Shown: positions 37,900 through 56,242 of the stretch, in pieces
How positions within the stretch are numbered: the first letter of the stretch is position 1
How the letters are laid out: every line of letters starts with the position of its first letter
Source of the DNA: Pristionchus mayeri
Taxonomy: Eukaryota > Nematoda > Chromadorea > Rhabditida > Neodiplogasteridae
Direction of reading: 5' to 3'
DNA: 64,000 nucleotides
Assembly (NCBI GenBank): GCA_036245805.1
Contig: BTRK01000006.1
Span: 47,237,257 to 47,301,256, forward strand
Program-made: the position numbers and the translations under genes
Notes under the pieces: model-generated
Told to the model about the DNA's origin: nothing
Databases searched by the model: none
The model's input: the letters and a program-made list of their open reading frames with translations, nothing else

Positions 37900-38810
37900 T
37901 TGTCTACAGATCTCCCTTACCACAATGTACATATATCAACCGCAAACACTTGTACTAGTAGATACCTAGATTATGTTGTTCACAGTTTTTTTGAATATTC
38001 CAGTGATTATAAAAACGTTCTTATTATTTAATGCAGAGGATGGAAGTGGATCAGCCATTACTCTGAGGATTGAAAAAGTGTACGCAAAAGAAAATTGGGA
38101 AAGGATCATAATTTTATTGCGAATGATCAAACGATTTTTTTAACGAGTCCTCATTTACAAATTTCAAATAATTCTCTTGTATTTACAATGAAAAACAACG
38201 CTTACTTGGACTAATTTTTCGGAATTGAGAGCATTGGTATATACAATCAACTGTAAGCTTCTTTCGGAGGGTGTGTTTGGGGAACTTGATAAATCGTGCA
38301 AACTATCTGCAATGCGGCATAAGACATGCGGATGATGTGCAATTTGTTGACAGTGAATTTCCAACTCATAGCAGTCGATGATCTGGCATCAGATCAAAGA
38401 AACTTCGATTGGATCATTTCATTCAGATCAGACTTCCTCATTATTTTTGCGAAAATGCAAGTATTCCAAACCCTGCAGTATGGAAACGGTAGTGCAAATG
38501 TGCGGCCTATTCAATGGTCCCATGATGTTAGTTCTGAGGCCAAAGGTTAATGATTGTTGAAAAATTATTTTCAATACCTATAAATAATTAGCGCGGGGTC
38601 AACTATTATTCAGTGTGTGAGATCGATGGGGGAGAAGCCAGACTTGTAAAGAAATTTTTAAAAAACCGTGCTAATTATGTTCAAACTGAGTGATTACATC
38701 ACTTGAAAACATTATTTCCATCTGTAAATAATTCAACTTTGGTGTGTCTTATCACATAAATTTTACAATCACTATTGGGGGTTTTCCCATCCTTGAATTG
38801 TTAACCCTGC
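37900..38810. other. Intergenic, no recognised gene
   Basis: Follows the sulfotransferase stop. Only short open frames with no family resemblance. Confidence 0.4.
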
Positions 38811-38811
38811 T

Positions 38812-39152
38812 CTAGTGTTGCAGGATCGAATTCGCGAGATTCGTACCCTCTTGGGGTCTTCCCTTCCTCCCTCGAACTTCGCACTGGCGAGAGGTCAACC
38901 CTTTCTCTAAAATCGATTCTCGCACTCTCTTTGCCAGAGGGTACGAATCTCGCACTCCCATCGAACTTCGCACTCACCTCTCTCCCTCTTTTCTCCACGA
39001 TCGAGGTGGAAGAGGGGTAAGTGCGAAGTTCGATGGGAGTGCGAGATTCGTACCCTCTGGCAGATCGAGCTCGATCGAACTTCGTGGAGAGAGGGAGGAA
39101 GAGGTGCCAGAGGGAATGCGAAATTCGAGTTCGAATTCGATACTGCAACCCT
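38812..39152. repeat. Foldback element
   Basis: TGCAGGATCGAATTCG at the left and CGAATTCGATACTGCA at the right are mirrored. Inside, GAGGGTACGAATCTCGCACT and its inverse recur, and GAACTTCGCACT is used several times. The structure is a nested palindrome. Confidence 0.75.
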
Positions 39153-39159
39153 ACCTTGC

Positions 39160-40053
39160 TCACTGATTGCATTGTATCTTCCTCAAGTCACATGAGACTA
39201 CAGCACACTTTGCAACGACTAAGGTTAGGAATCGCTTATGCAACAATCTGAGCTCTTTGCATAACAATGAACATGTCTTATCAGGAGTTGATAAGAAATG
39301 TGACATTATGGGAACCGGTCCCTGGCCACAAGTTTATTCAGCTTTATTAAAAATGACTTCAAAATGGGGTGTACCGATTTCTCATTCAAATGCGCATTCC
39401 TGCCATGTAAATTGAGGTTCGAAAAAGTGACTGCATAACGTAAACTGTAAGAACTTGGAGGAGAAGAGTCGGGACTGATGGACACAAATACTGATTGTTT
39501 ATAGTTGGACAGACATAAATGGGAGGAAATCAAATCATCCCTATTGCCGAAATGTTCAAAATTACGTGGCCGTGCTCAAGCAAGGAGAAAGTTTATACTT
39601 TGTATCGTTTCATATTTTTTTTAAAATTGCATTTTTTCGAATCTGAGTTTTTCTTTAAATTTCTCAAACACTTTATTTCACTGGGTTATTTTTGAGAGAC
39701 TGGATCATAATGTTGCGTTGCTGAACTTCATGTGTGTCGTTATCTATGTTGAGTTTTATGCGCACACAGATAAGACCACTGTTGAAATTTGGTCAGATGC
39801 AGATTTTGGACGTGATTTTTGGCTGTCCCACGCACAGATGTTAATGAAATGGCATCATCTGGAGCGTAGCTCGTCTACAAAAGGAAAGGCGCGTGAAGAT
39901 AAACACGCACAGACGACCATAGTTCATTCATTGAACTATTACTATGTGTATTAGTCTTCACATACATGCACTAGCTTCGTGTTGCGCTCAGTCGCTAATG
40001 TGAACGGATTCGAAATATTCAAATCGTAAAAAATGGCATTCATTTTTTAAGCG
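39160..40053. other. Likely upstream region of the CYP4-like gene
   Basis: AT-rich, with no supported gene. The sequence up to the start codon has no clear spliced-leader site that I can single out. Confidence 0.35.
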
Positions 40054-44510
<4,457 letters not shown>

Positions 44511-44989
44511 ACCATTGGAGATCGTTGAACAATTATTGTGTACATTGCGACAGCGTTATGAGTACGAAATTGCAATATTATTGCATTAATATTATTATAT
44601 TAATATTATTATATTAATAATATTGCTACCTGTGTGTTTGCTACATAATGAAGTGTATTGCTATCGTATGCTGCTGATTTTTAGTAAAACAAATCATGGA
44701 ACATGTATAGTAGATGGTGTTGGAATACGACAGACCAAGGAATACAATCCGAGGAATACGTTTCAAAATGCAAGTGGTTTACTAACTAACGGTGAAATCA
44801 AAATCAATAGTTTGAAAAATGGCAATCGGTCGTAATTAGAGTGGGGATATGTACCAGACAAGTTTGTGCGACCCAGATGAGAGAACTGAAGAATATTATC
44901 AAAACCAAACGCGAGAAAGAACCCGAAATCTATTGTCAACACGACAACGCCATGTCGCAAGATGGATGAGCTGGTTGAATTTGGCTGGA

Positions 44990-45330
44990 CAGTTCTGCCT
45001 CACTAACCGTATTCCCGCGACATTGAAAACCACCTGTTTTTGTGTCTCCACCATTTTCCCATGGGATATCGCTTCAATAACACAGCCGATGTCGATGCCG
45101 CATTGTGCAACTTCTTAAAATCCCTAATTCCCGGCATTCTATCAGAATGTTATCAAATGATCGACGCAAGGTTACTGATGAAAATTTTTTTAAAAAGGTT
45201 GATACAAAAATGTCAGTTTTCTGAACCAGATGTCTTGATGATGTATCCCCATCTTTCGAACCTCAACTGGACCTGTCAAAACAACTCCTATTTCTCGAAT
45301 CGACGCCCTGTGTCTGCAATATCCTTCATC
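44990..45330 (+). mobile_element. Possible mariner transposase remnant
   Basis: LHHFPMGYRFNNTADVDAAL (about 45043-45102) resembles the C-terminal region of mariner transposases (…LHHFLxxKxFxNxxDxxxAL). The frame breaks soon after, and no terminal repeats were found. Confidence 0.35.
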
Positions 45331-46434
45331 TGATCTCTTCAATATCCTATAGAATGAGCAACAAATTGATCATTATGTTCTTTTTGGTCCACTAGATGCG
45401 TCAATCCACATTTGCTTTCATGCTCTGTACATCCGGTGTCCCATTCATCTATGAGTCCACGCATGACTGTAAATTGATAGTTTTTAATCTTTTTCATCAG
45501 TTCTCTTTTGTTTTGTGCCCTTCAGCGAAGATCACCACCCTCACACATCACTGCGAGTGATAAAGGGAGAAATGTAGATAAGCGCGAGAGCTGTCGCCGC
45601 ATGTTGTGCTCTGAGTAGTTTCTCAGTTTGCCGCGGTTTCATCATATCCCGTAGATTGGTGAAATTGATCACTGGTCTATGTAGTACTGTCTTCTAGCTG
45701 CAATATTTCTTTTGTTTTTTTGTCTATCAGATTCCGAATTTTTAAAAAGCAATTCACAATTTCAGCACTTTCGCTCCGATGAACGTTGCTCAGTGGAGTG
45801 ACTACTTCACTCGATTTGTTCTCTCGGTCGACTCACTGATCTTCCGAATAATAACTCATGTGAAGAAGAGGTTTATGCAACTTGAACGCCCCGTACATTC
45901 TAATGTTGAAGATCATTCACTCCCTTCAAGAACTCCTTCCTTGATAACATTAAGATACTGCCAGAGGAATGGGAACTGGAACGAAAGCAAGCAAAGGTGA
46001 GGACAGAAAATTATAATCGCTCCCATGTGTGTGCAAACCACCTTCTTTCCTTGAAGACACGGAAGATAGTGGCCTCGTCGAGAATGAGGTTGTTTTAGGA
46101 TGAGCAGATAGTGATCGATGCGGCAACTGTGGATGGCAAGACCTGCTTGTTCCTGTCTGTTCAAGCGAAGGGAGAATGCCTAGATACGTATGTGTATCTG
46201 CGAACAGGCGAGTTGTTTTCTTTTCGACTATTTAAGGCGGTGGTATACTCTAAAGTTTTGGGGAAGTGAAAATAAATTTAACAAATAAAAATAAATGCAA
46301 GCAGGTTCCCGCACGTTGGTGTGCCCGTCGACACTGACCCGGAAGTCAGCAGGAACGGACGACATTTTTCTGGCTGGTTAGAACAACGTATTTCAAAATG
46401 TATTGTCACACACAAGGTGTAAAATGAACACAGA

Positions 46435-48382
46435 TATATGAGAGACTGTCTGAGAGGGTTCACCATAGGCCGTACAGCGAAAAATGAAGTGCTGTTTTGA
46501 AGATCTCCCTAGGGGTAACTTTTCACGTAAAGTTCGAAAATCGACCTTAGAAAGCCGTATCTCTTATCCCACATTTCGTGTGTTGCGCTGCAAATGGGTG
46601 GTCTTTTTTATAACTTTTGAACGGCTCATCCAAACCTCATACATATATAGTAATTCTGAAAGATCTCGACGAGATTAGCATTTTTCATGTTGGAAGTGAA
46701 AGGCTTGCTCACTTGTGAAAAAACTTATGGTCATTTGATGACATTTTCAAATCTCAAAATTGACGCCCTGAAAAATTTTTTGCCGCTTACCGTAAAATAA
46801 ATGTTTCCAAAAGATTCCTCATGAAAAATTACCCCTAGAAATGCTTATTTCATTTCGAAAGGCTTGCCTGTTTCGGTAGTTCTGATTAGCCGAATAGTCA
46901 GAGCTCAGGTTTTTTCAATATTTCAAGTCGTCTGTCTGCGAAAGTCGAGTTCAGAATTTACTCCCAGCGCCTGAAATATTTCATAAACACATTATTTGGA
47001 ACGTTTCGACTTACAAATACGTCATATCGACTGGCCAAAACCAATCATGGTGGCCCTGTAGACACTTTTTTTCGTAAGAGCTTTGTGACGCACTTTAACG
47101 ATATGTTTTGACAAGAATATCGCAATAACAAAAGGTGCGACAGCTAATAGATCGAAAATATGTAATAGCAATATCATATTAAACAATAATAATTTGTTTA
47201 AGGATCCCTTCCTACACGTTTCAAGTATCCAACAATCCGATATTTGTAAATATCGTGCCCCTGTAACATGAATCCAGAACGACAGCAGCATCAAACATAA
47301 TTTTTAAGCGTTCTAATTCGAAAATTCAGATTCTACTAGTGAAAATACACCTAGAAATATTGATTTCATATGTTTCCGCCATATAGACACTGTTCCAAGG
47401 GGCAAAAATAAAAAAATATTTTTTTCGTAAATTTTACTTCTTGAATATATTTTATAGTGTATTTTCACTCGTAGAAGCCGAATTTTCTCATTAGAACGCA
47501 TAAAAGTTATGTTTTAGGCCACTGTCGTTCGTGATTCATGATACAGGCGCACGAAATTTACAAATATCGGATTGTTGGATACTTGAAAAATGTAAGAGTG
47601 GTCCTCAAACAAATTATTATTGTTTAATATATCTTAGCTATTACATATTTTCGATCTATTAGCTGTCGCACCTTTTATTATTGCGATATCCTTGTCAAAA
47701 CATATCGTCAAAGTGCGTCACAAAGCTCTTACAAAAAAAAGTGTCTACAGGGCCACCATGATTGGTTTTGGCCAGTCGATATGACGTATTTGTGAGTCGA
47801 AACGTTCCAAATAATGTGTTTATGAAATATTTCAGGCGCTGGGAGTAAATTCTGAACTCGACTTTCGCAGACAGACGACTTGAAATATTGAAAAAACCTG
47901 AGCTCTGACTATTCGGCTAATCAGAACTACCGAAACAGGCAAGCCTTTCGAAATGAAATAAGCATTTCTAGGGGTAATTTTTCATGAGGAATCTTTTGGA
48001 AACATTTATTTTACGGTACGCGGCAAAAAAATTTTCAAGGCGTCAATTTTGAGATTTGAAAATGTCATCAAATGACCATAAGTTTTTTCACAAGTGAGCA
48101 AGCCTTTCACTTCCAACATGAAAAATGCTAATCTCCTCGAGATCTTTCAGAATTACTATATATGTATGAGGTTTGGATGAGCCGTTCAAAAGTTATAAAA
48201 AACGACCACCCATTTGCAGCGCAACACACGAAATGTGGGATAAGAGATACGGCTTTCTAAGGTCGATTTTCGAACTCTACGTGAAAAGTTACCCCTAGGG
48301 AGATATTAAAATTAACACTTCGTTTTTCGCTGTACGGCCTATAGGGGATATAGCTCAGTTCTCTCAGAAAGTCTCTCATATA
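46435..48382. mobile_element. Giant palindrome, 1.95 kb, family LIR-1
   Basis: TATATGAGAGAC at the left end and GTCTCTCATATA at the right end bound two arms of about 0.95 kb. They match nearly base for base up to a small centre near 47410: AGGCCGTACAGCGAAAAA, CCCTAGGGGTAACTTTTCACG, GAAAGATCTCGACGAGAT and TGATTGGTTTTGGCCAGTCG are all mirrored. No transposase is encoded. It lies in an intron of the PEP-synthase-like gene. The same terminal sequence defines the element at 61531. Confidence 0.88.
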
Positions 48383-48493
48383 GCAAATATAACCATATAT
48401 AATGGTGCCCTCTATGGTATAGTTCGATATCCGCGAATTCATCGGTGAATAGAGTGGAAAATCAGCATAAACAGAGTAGCTCGTGAATCGCGA

Positions 48494-48616
48494 GTAGCCT
48501 GGCTACAGACATTTTGTGGTCGGCCATGTATCTAGCCTCTGTAGCCGGGACGCACCCACCACAGCCGGGCTGCATAAGCTACTTGGCCGACCACAAAGTG
48601 CCGATAGCCCGGCTAC
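48494..48616. repeat. Foldback element
   Basis: GTAGCCTGGCTACAGACATTT then TGTGGTCGGCCA is mirrored by TGGCCGACCACA and AGCCCGGCTAC. Located in the same intron as the giant palindrome. Confidence 0.8.
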
Positions 48617-50654
48617 ACGCGATTGCGTCTTCATTTCATCAGGTCCTCTCCGCCTCGAGATGCGCGAACCCTTCCGAAGATGGCGAGTGCAGTATAAGGG
48701 ACTGATGACGTACGATATTGTTTTGCTAACGATCTGTCCTTTGAAGGAGCGTGTGTGTTTCCATGTAAAGTTGTAGACTGCAGCTTTCACATTAAGTATA
48801 GCTATGCAGCGACAAAAAGATTTTGAAGCGCGGGCATTTCGGTAAACTACCAAACGCTTTGCCGATTGCTCCACGGAATTGGAGATGCTCAATGATTTCT
48901 TATTTAGAAAACGACATTCATAGAAGTACATGCATAAACTGTATATGGGTCTCGTTTGTCTATCTTTAAGATATGGCCTTTTTTGCTAAACTTTATCTTT
49001 AATGGTTCACATTTCAGAGATGAATCCACAGGCGAGCAAGTGTTTGTAGTGCTCGCAGGATGGTGGAAACCCACCTCGGATGCCAAGTGGAGGTGAGATG
49101 GCTGTGTTGGCTGTGCCACCCCCATGTAGCAACAAGAAGCAACAAGAGCAACAAGAGCATATCCTAGAAACCAGTGGCCTGTTGCGAGACTTAAAACCGC
49201 CCGTGTTGTGTGCACGTGGTTGGGGATTTTCCTCATAGTGAAGATGAAACCAAACAATATAGAACTTTATAAATATGGAAATTGCGCTAATTGTTATACC
49301 ATTCGAAAAAGTTTTTAAGGTACAACTTCGTGGATACGAACACATTTGAGGATCAGCTTACCACCCGTCCATTTTGTCTGGCGAAGCACGTGAAACATGC
49401 AAACAAGTGAGAGCAAAGTGCAATTGTTTCTTGTTGTGTATTCTCGGCGTGATTCCATGATGTGACGCTTTCGGGCGTTTTATTCAGTTTTGTGCAAGAC
49501 GTATCGTTGAATTCTGTTACCTCCTAATCAGGTGGATTATCAGGTGGAGATCGCATGCGATAGTGAGTATAGTACGTCATCCGCAAGAATTGGATCAAAA
49601 TGATACATTTTATAGTAGGGTTAAACAGGCAAGCGCTGCTGAATAGCCTAAAGGCACCGAAATCCCTCCCGAATTTCAGCCTCCTCGACACCTCGGACTT
49701 GGTCCAATGGGGAGAGCTGCACTGTGAGTTGTCAATCGATGGAGAGGATACCAAGGAGGTGAGAAGGATTCGATATGCAATGCTTCAAGAAAAACACAAC
49801 AACTCGTCTGTGATTGTCGAGAGCTAATAGATCAAAGGGACATTCATATTCATAATTAGTTACCTCTCCAATTTCCCGGTGTCGGTAAATTGGTGGTGAT
49901 TTCGGTCGCGAAAGGTAACGTTCCCTAGAAGCTCTTTGGACAGCAGGGTTAAGTAGTCCTAGCAGTAGCCTCACCGCACTACACCACTTAGCGTAGTCGT
50001 TCACAACTGTAAAATCGACTGGCGTGACTGCACATTTACCTTTGCCAATTTCCAGTCGAGACTCCGCGGGCTGCGCGCTCGCTACAGAGATAAAGTGCAG
50101 CAGGAACAACAGCTCAGCGTCTACTTCGACGTAAGCTATTACTTCATATTTCATATATCCTGACGTCAGCAAAATAGTCCTGCAGGAGGGTAACTTCGGT
50201 CTGGAGGGCAGTGGGGTCTCTGTTGTTACTAATCATGCAACAGTATTCAAAACTACTTGACAGTAGAGTGGTGAAAGGAAGAGTTTGGAATAGCAGAAAT
50301 CCTCTCAAACAAGCGCTAGCGAAGGCCGAAATTCATATTCTCGAGACAGATACTATCGAGATCACACACTTAGTTTGAGATGTTTAGTCTTTGGTTGAAA
50401 AGTTCACTTGCATACTTGAGCGACAATCTAAAAGGATCTGGAAACATACTAACTGTTGCCCAATAGTTCTTGACTAAAAATTAATATTAACATTTGTGAT
50501 GGTTCAAAGAAGAAAACAGCAGCTGGATAAATTATGTTTGGATAGCTATTTTCATCTAAATTCCCGACTCATTTTTCTCTTTCGAAAACTCTCAACATTC
50601 TACTTCATGCATGTGCTGAACAATATCAATCGTAGAAAACGAACTGTCAGAATA

Positions 50655-51830
50655 TTTATGAGGCGAATCGCGAGAGAATCGACCATTTGAGGGGGGTCAG
50701 CGCCGGTAGGAATCAAGTTTGTTCTATCCCGCAATAATTTGGGTTATAAGTACTTTGAATGATGCTCTTCACAACAGCGTCGTCAGAATTTCGATATCTG
50801 TCGTCATCGTCGAGATTCAGAAGGTCAAACATGGTGCTATCACTTTTCGACAGTCAAATTGCGCTCACTTAAACGATCATAAATCCGTTCAAAGTGAAGA
50901 TAGAGGGCCGTTCTTTTTTCCAATGAAAGCTACCATCATGCGCTACAACTTTTATGTTGACGTCATCATTCCTGGACCTCACCCTGGTGAGGGGCGGTAG
51001 GGTGTACCAAAACTTTCATAACTTTGGAAATCGGAAAAAACTTTCTGAGTTTTCATGCTTAAGTTGTAGAACATATATGTGCCTCATTCCACGCAAAAAA
51101 TGGTCAAAATCGGGAAGTGGAAAAAAAAGGGGGCGCACTTTCGTGTTGGGACCCCAAAATGAGTTCCGGAATCGAATTCTTCCGAACCTTCAATAGCCAT
51201 TATTTGTGCTCAAAATCATCCAAAAACATCGAAAAGAACATATAAAATTGTTTCCACGCATATTTTAACACGTTCATTGGCCATACATGATCACATGACC
51301 CAAAATTTGAAAATCGATTTTTTCTCCATATCAACTTGGGGGAGGGCCCTAATGCATAAAATGGGTTTAAAATAATGTAGAAATGTCCCTCTAGTCAGAG
51401 AGAGGGGGCATCTATAAATGTGAGTTTTCATATGAAGAATTCAAGAAAAGGCGCAAAAACTGTACTATAGGTCAAAGTAGTCCTAGAAATCCGGCTTATG
51501 GCTAGAAATGTAGAGCACGATGAGCTAAACATTTCATCTGTTGAAAGTGAGTCTCTATCTTCTCATTGGAGCGAGCTACAGAGCTTGGAAGATGGCAGAA
51601 AACGCCGGAATAGGCGAGCGATGGAGCGCTAAATAGAGGGGAGGGAGAGGGAGGTCAGACGGCGAGAGCAGCAGACGGTTAGAGCACGCGCTCCCGGGGG
51701 ATTCTAGCCTATTTTGAAGAGCATCATTCAAAGTACTTATAACCAAAATTATAGCGGGATAGGACAAACTTGAATCCTACCGCCGCTACCCCCCTAAAAT
51801 GGTCGATTCTCTCGCGATTCCTCTCTTATG
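50655..51830. mobile_element. Non-autonomous element with ~110-bp terminal inverted repeats
   Basis: The left end GAATCGCGAGAGAATCGACC then TAGGAATCAAGTTTGTTCTA and ATAAGTACTTTGAATGATGC is mirrored at 51720-51830. About 950 bp inside has no coding. It lies in an intron of the PEP-synthase-like gene. A single end of the family is at 17155-17320. Confidence 0.8.
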
Positions 51831-52658
51831 TTACATTCATGAATCTAGCATTTCTCAAATCCAGCACGGCGATCGGCTTCTGTGGTCTCGTCGCCACAGC
51901 GAGAATGGAGTAATCACACACGGTATGATCACCTGAATTACTACCTCATTTCATCGATGAATCCAGCTATACATCCAATAGTTCTAGCAGCATCGCTGGT
52001 TCCTATTTTTCGTTTTCAAAAAATCTGTAAAAGTAAAAGAAAGCTAGCAACAATGATCTCTTAAGGATTCATCGCTTGTGGAGACCAGAAGATCGTTCCA
52101 CTCAATCTCATCAACAAAGACTCCCTCTATGGGCTCAATCATGGAGACGATGACATCATCAACTTCCAGCAAAGTGATCTTCTGTGCTTCCTTCCCAAAC
52201 TATTTGTTCGCTCGCAATCAGAGCGGAGGGAGAGGAAAATCATTGAGGACCGGTAGATCACTTAATTGCGGCCCGCAATGCCCAATTAGCCAACTATGTT
52301 GAGTATATGGAAAACGATATCAAATACGATGCCTCAATTTCAGTGGGCTTCCCTTACGCAGTCTCCAAGATCTCTCAGCCGATCACATTCACATACACGA
52401 CGGCTACTGGTGATATTGTATCGGTAAAACAGTTTTCGTGCCGAATTTTTCCGATTTTCTCCAGAATTATCAAAACGAATGAATACGAAGGCAAGAAAAC
52501 AATACGGAGACCCGCGTTTTTATCGTTTCGTCTATTTCTCGTCCAGGTTACTCGCCTCACCGTTCGCCATCTCCAGTACGACGGACATGCATTCTTCATC
52601 CAGAGGCACACGGCGTACAAGAATAAGCCCGCGCCTAATCTTCCAATCATTCCCGGTA

Positions 52659-52736
52659 GGTAAAGGTAAAGGTACGGGCACATCCAGTCTTCGAGACTGT
52701 GCTCGCGGGAGAACACTGCTAGGCCAGTGTCAATTT
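52659..52736 (-). repeat. SINE core and tail
   Basis: Inverted copy of the unit at 37644-37713: a GGTAAAGGTAAAGG tail, then GCTCGCGGGAGAACACTGCT and GGCCAGTGTCAAT. It starts a few bases after the donor of the exon ending at 52655. A lone tail-like AACCTTTACCTTTACC lies at 53651-53668. Confidence 0.65.
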
Positions 52737-54831
52737 GGGCAGATTCGGTTTGGAGTGCCCACCTTTCGCCAGACCTATTTACCTGCGTGTTCTAGTCATG
52801 ACTACCATTCCCGGTTGGGATCTGACGAAATACACGCAATATCCTTTCAGAATACACCGCCTTCGGCTGCGAGCGGAAGATGCCGGTACTTCGTTTCTCT
52901 CACAGAGCTTGCCAGGTAAGGTTTTGTATGACAAATACATTTTTTTCAAGTTTGTTGGGTGTTTTTTACTTATACGAGGATGAAACTGATTCAATTGAAG
53001 GATTCTTCGATAACAGGAGGCAAAGCTGCAAATCTCGCCCGCCTCACCTCAATCGCCAAAGGAGTAAGTCAACGCCTTAATTGAACTAATAATACTGTTT
53101 GCACATGATCTTTCACTAAAAATGGGACTATTTTTTCTATACCTCTTGCTGAAATTTGACAAAGCAATCGCAGACAAGTCAAGGAGTCGAAAGTTGGAAA
53201 TTATTACTGATAACTAAAATAATGGTTTAGTTTATCGTGCCTCGTGGAATTTGCGTGACCACTGCGGCCTTCGAGGCTCATCTCGACGCCCATCCAAATA
53301 TCAAGAAACTGGTAGAGAAACTTGGCAACCAAGGGTAGGTCATCAAATGAATTAACATCGGAGTCGATTACTTCCCCTCTATGCGTTCTCTCTTTTAGCC
53401 AAGACCTTGAAACTTGCATTCATATTGGCGAGCAGATCGGCGCCGGCCTTTGTGGATCCATTGTGAGTTTATCATGTTAGGTGAACATGAGTGTGATCAC
53501 TCATGTTCAATATGCCTATTCTGAAGTTATGAGTTTCACCATGACTAATACCAATATGTCCGAAGACAATATTTGGCCCTCCGGACTGAACTTGCCTATC
53601 GTAGAAACTGCCAGTGTACGCCCCGCAGAACCTGTGTGCCTGATACGGGAAAACCTTTACCTTTACCTATCATACTATTGCAGATGAGCGAGAAACTGAA
53701 GTACGAGATTCGAGATGCACTACAGAACGAGATCGAATTCGATGCTCGTTTTGCCGTTCGGTGAGAGCTTCAAACAGGAATCTAGGGCAGTAGGTCAGAT
53801 GAGAACTATGACGTCATGCCGCATTTGTTGTATCTAACATGGACATGGTCGGAACTCACATATCCCAATCGTGTTCATATTCTCGAGGTGTCATTTAGCA
53901 TGGAAGAATATGCGAAATCGGCTCTCCAAAGTAAGGCGACATGGTGTCATAGTTCTCATTCGAAATAGTGCCAAATCTGAAAATGAATATTGTTCTTGAG
54001 ATTTTGGTAGATGCCACACGATTTGCATTCTTCATTGCATTCTCTTAGGCAAACGAAATGTGCTACCGTATTCCGGCCCTTACCGTAATCCAGCTCTTAC
54101 CGTATTCCACATCTTACCGTATTTCAATCCTTACTGTATTCCAGCTCATCTGCCGTAGGTGAGGACGGAGCTGAGCTATCATCTGCCGGGCAACTCGAAT
54201 CGTACATGGAAGTTGAGATTGACGACGTGAGCAATGCAATTTCTTCATCCTTTTTCGACTCTTCGATTGCGAGACATGAACAAATGCGAGTCAGTCGCTC
54301 ATTCTTTTGTAGGTGGCGGAGAAGGTTCTGATGTGTTGGGCATCCAACTACCGCCGGGAATGCATCTCTTACAGGCGGTGAGGCCAGATTAGGTGTAGTG
54401 ATGCGGTTTGACTGCGTAAGGGATGAAAGCGTTCAGCTGTGGGCGGTCTCTATTTCGATATCGACATTCCAGGCAGTACGGGCAGCCTATCAATCCTCCG
54501 ATGGGTGTAGTGGTGCAGAGAATGATCGAGAATGGCGTCGCTGGTGAGACTGAAGCCCCAAATTTAGTCAACGACAATGGACGGCTCAAGAATAGAACCT
54601 GCTATATCGAAAATGCTATAATTTCCTCAACATATCGATATATCATAGAACAACAAGCATGATAGTATTATGCAATATTGGAACAAAGTTTAGTCGCACC
54701 TCGATAATTATCATCTGCAGGAGTAATGTTCACGTGCGATCCCGTTAGGGGAGACCCGTCGAAGATCGTCATCAACGCATTCAAGGCAATGTTTTTAAGA
54801 AGGCTAAACAGGATTCGTAGTAGAGTTCGAG

Positions 54832-54924
54832 AAATGAAACCACGGTCTCTTCATTCTACACACTCTCTCGACCGGTGGATCTGCGAGAGAGTGTGGAAAA
54901 TGAAGAGAGCGTGGTTTCATTTCC
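54832..54924. repeat. ~100-bp hairpin element in the PEP-synthase-like gene
   Basis: GTTCGAGAAATGAAACCACGG pairs with GCGTGGTTTCATTTC. The inner arms ACACTCTCTCGACC and GCGAGAGAGTGT flank GGTGGATCT. Confidence 0.8.
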
Positions 54925-56242
54925 CTCTTCGTCGTACCTGAAATATCAGTTGTCGTGGGCCTTTCTTAACGAATAATCGCTCGAGTGGATCAGAATCAGT
55001 CCACACTCCCCTCTCGAGGAAACTAATTAGTCACTAACTAATCACTAATTAGTACTAATGATGAACGAATACTCGTTGCAGGGCAAGGGCGAAGACATCG
55101 TATCGGGTACCGTAACTCCTGATGCCGTAGTGCTCCGCAAGAACGATGGCAATGTAATCGAGCAGGTGCGAAGAACATTCGCAAAAGTTTCCGGGCACAT
55201 TTCGAAATTGCCCAGAAAATGAATCATTCTAAAATAAAATCTTAAGACGGAACCGTGCTGTCTCTCGACCGTAGCTCAGAGTGGTCTTCACTCTGCTGCA
55301 CTCTATCTGGAAGGGCTCTTCGGCGGACCACAAGACGTCGAATTCATCGTCGACATCGGTCTATTTTACCTACATTTTCCTAAATTTTTTTATATATTTT
55401 CAACAAGATTTCTACAAGATCTACCAAGTATTATCTATGAGACTTTCGACAGCGTCGAAATGCATCAAAGGTAGCTTGAATACAGTTTGGACGAGATAAA
55501 TGTCGTCCAAAAGCAAAAAAAACAAGCAATAGATTCCGGAAACGCCTAAAATCGGGAAACCTAGTATGACAATATTCTTGAACCTTCTTCTTAGTTCAAT
55601 AATATTGTCTGTATGTTGCACATGCTGCGTGCTTTCAGCCACCGACGAGATCAACGTCGTCCAGTCACGCGACGTAACTGGAAGGGAGCGAGAATCGGAT
55701 TTCGAGCTGAGAACGGAGTTCAATTCATCCAATCTCACCGACCACGAGTGCTTCACGATGGCGAACGTCGGGTTAGTGGAAATCAATTAAGTATCTCATT
55801 CTCAATTTCATTTCTAATCCTGATTTCCATATTTACGTAGCTGAGGATACACATTACAAAAGGGTTCACACTGTGAGAAATTTGTGATACATTGAAATTC
55901 AGAGAAGTGATGCCTGATCCCGTTACGCCCCTTTTCATTTCGTGTACTACCAAGTTATACGACTCATGTTTCATGGTATGCACAGAGTTATTCAATTATC
56001 CAAGCTTTCATTCCAGTCAGAGAACGAGGTAATGACCCGCAGCCCTCGCCACTACGCAGTTGGCATCTCAATCTTCCAGCAACGAACAATCCTGAATCAC
56101 GGAGAAGTGTGAAAGATTTTTTAAAAAATATTTAATTAAAAATTGCATTTCAAAAAAATTCGACAACTTCTCCTATAGATTTTCACCCAGGAAAAAGTGC
56201 ACAGCATGATTAGAGTTAGCCTAGAATTGGCAAAGATGCTCT

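Noticed and set aside
48503..49345. Long minus-strand open frames (117-142 codons)
   Set aside because: They overlap a foldback element and an intron of the plus-strand gene, with no domain match.
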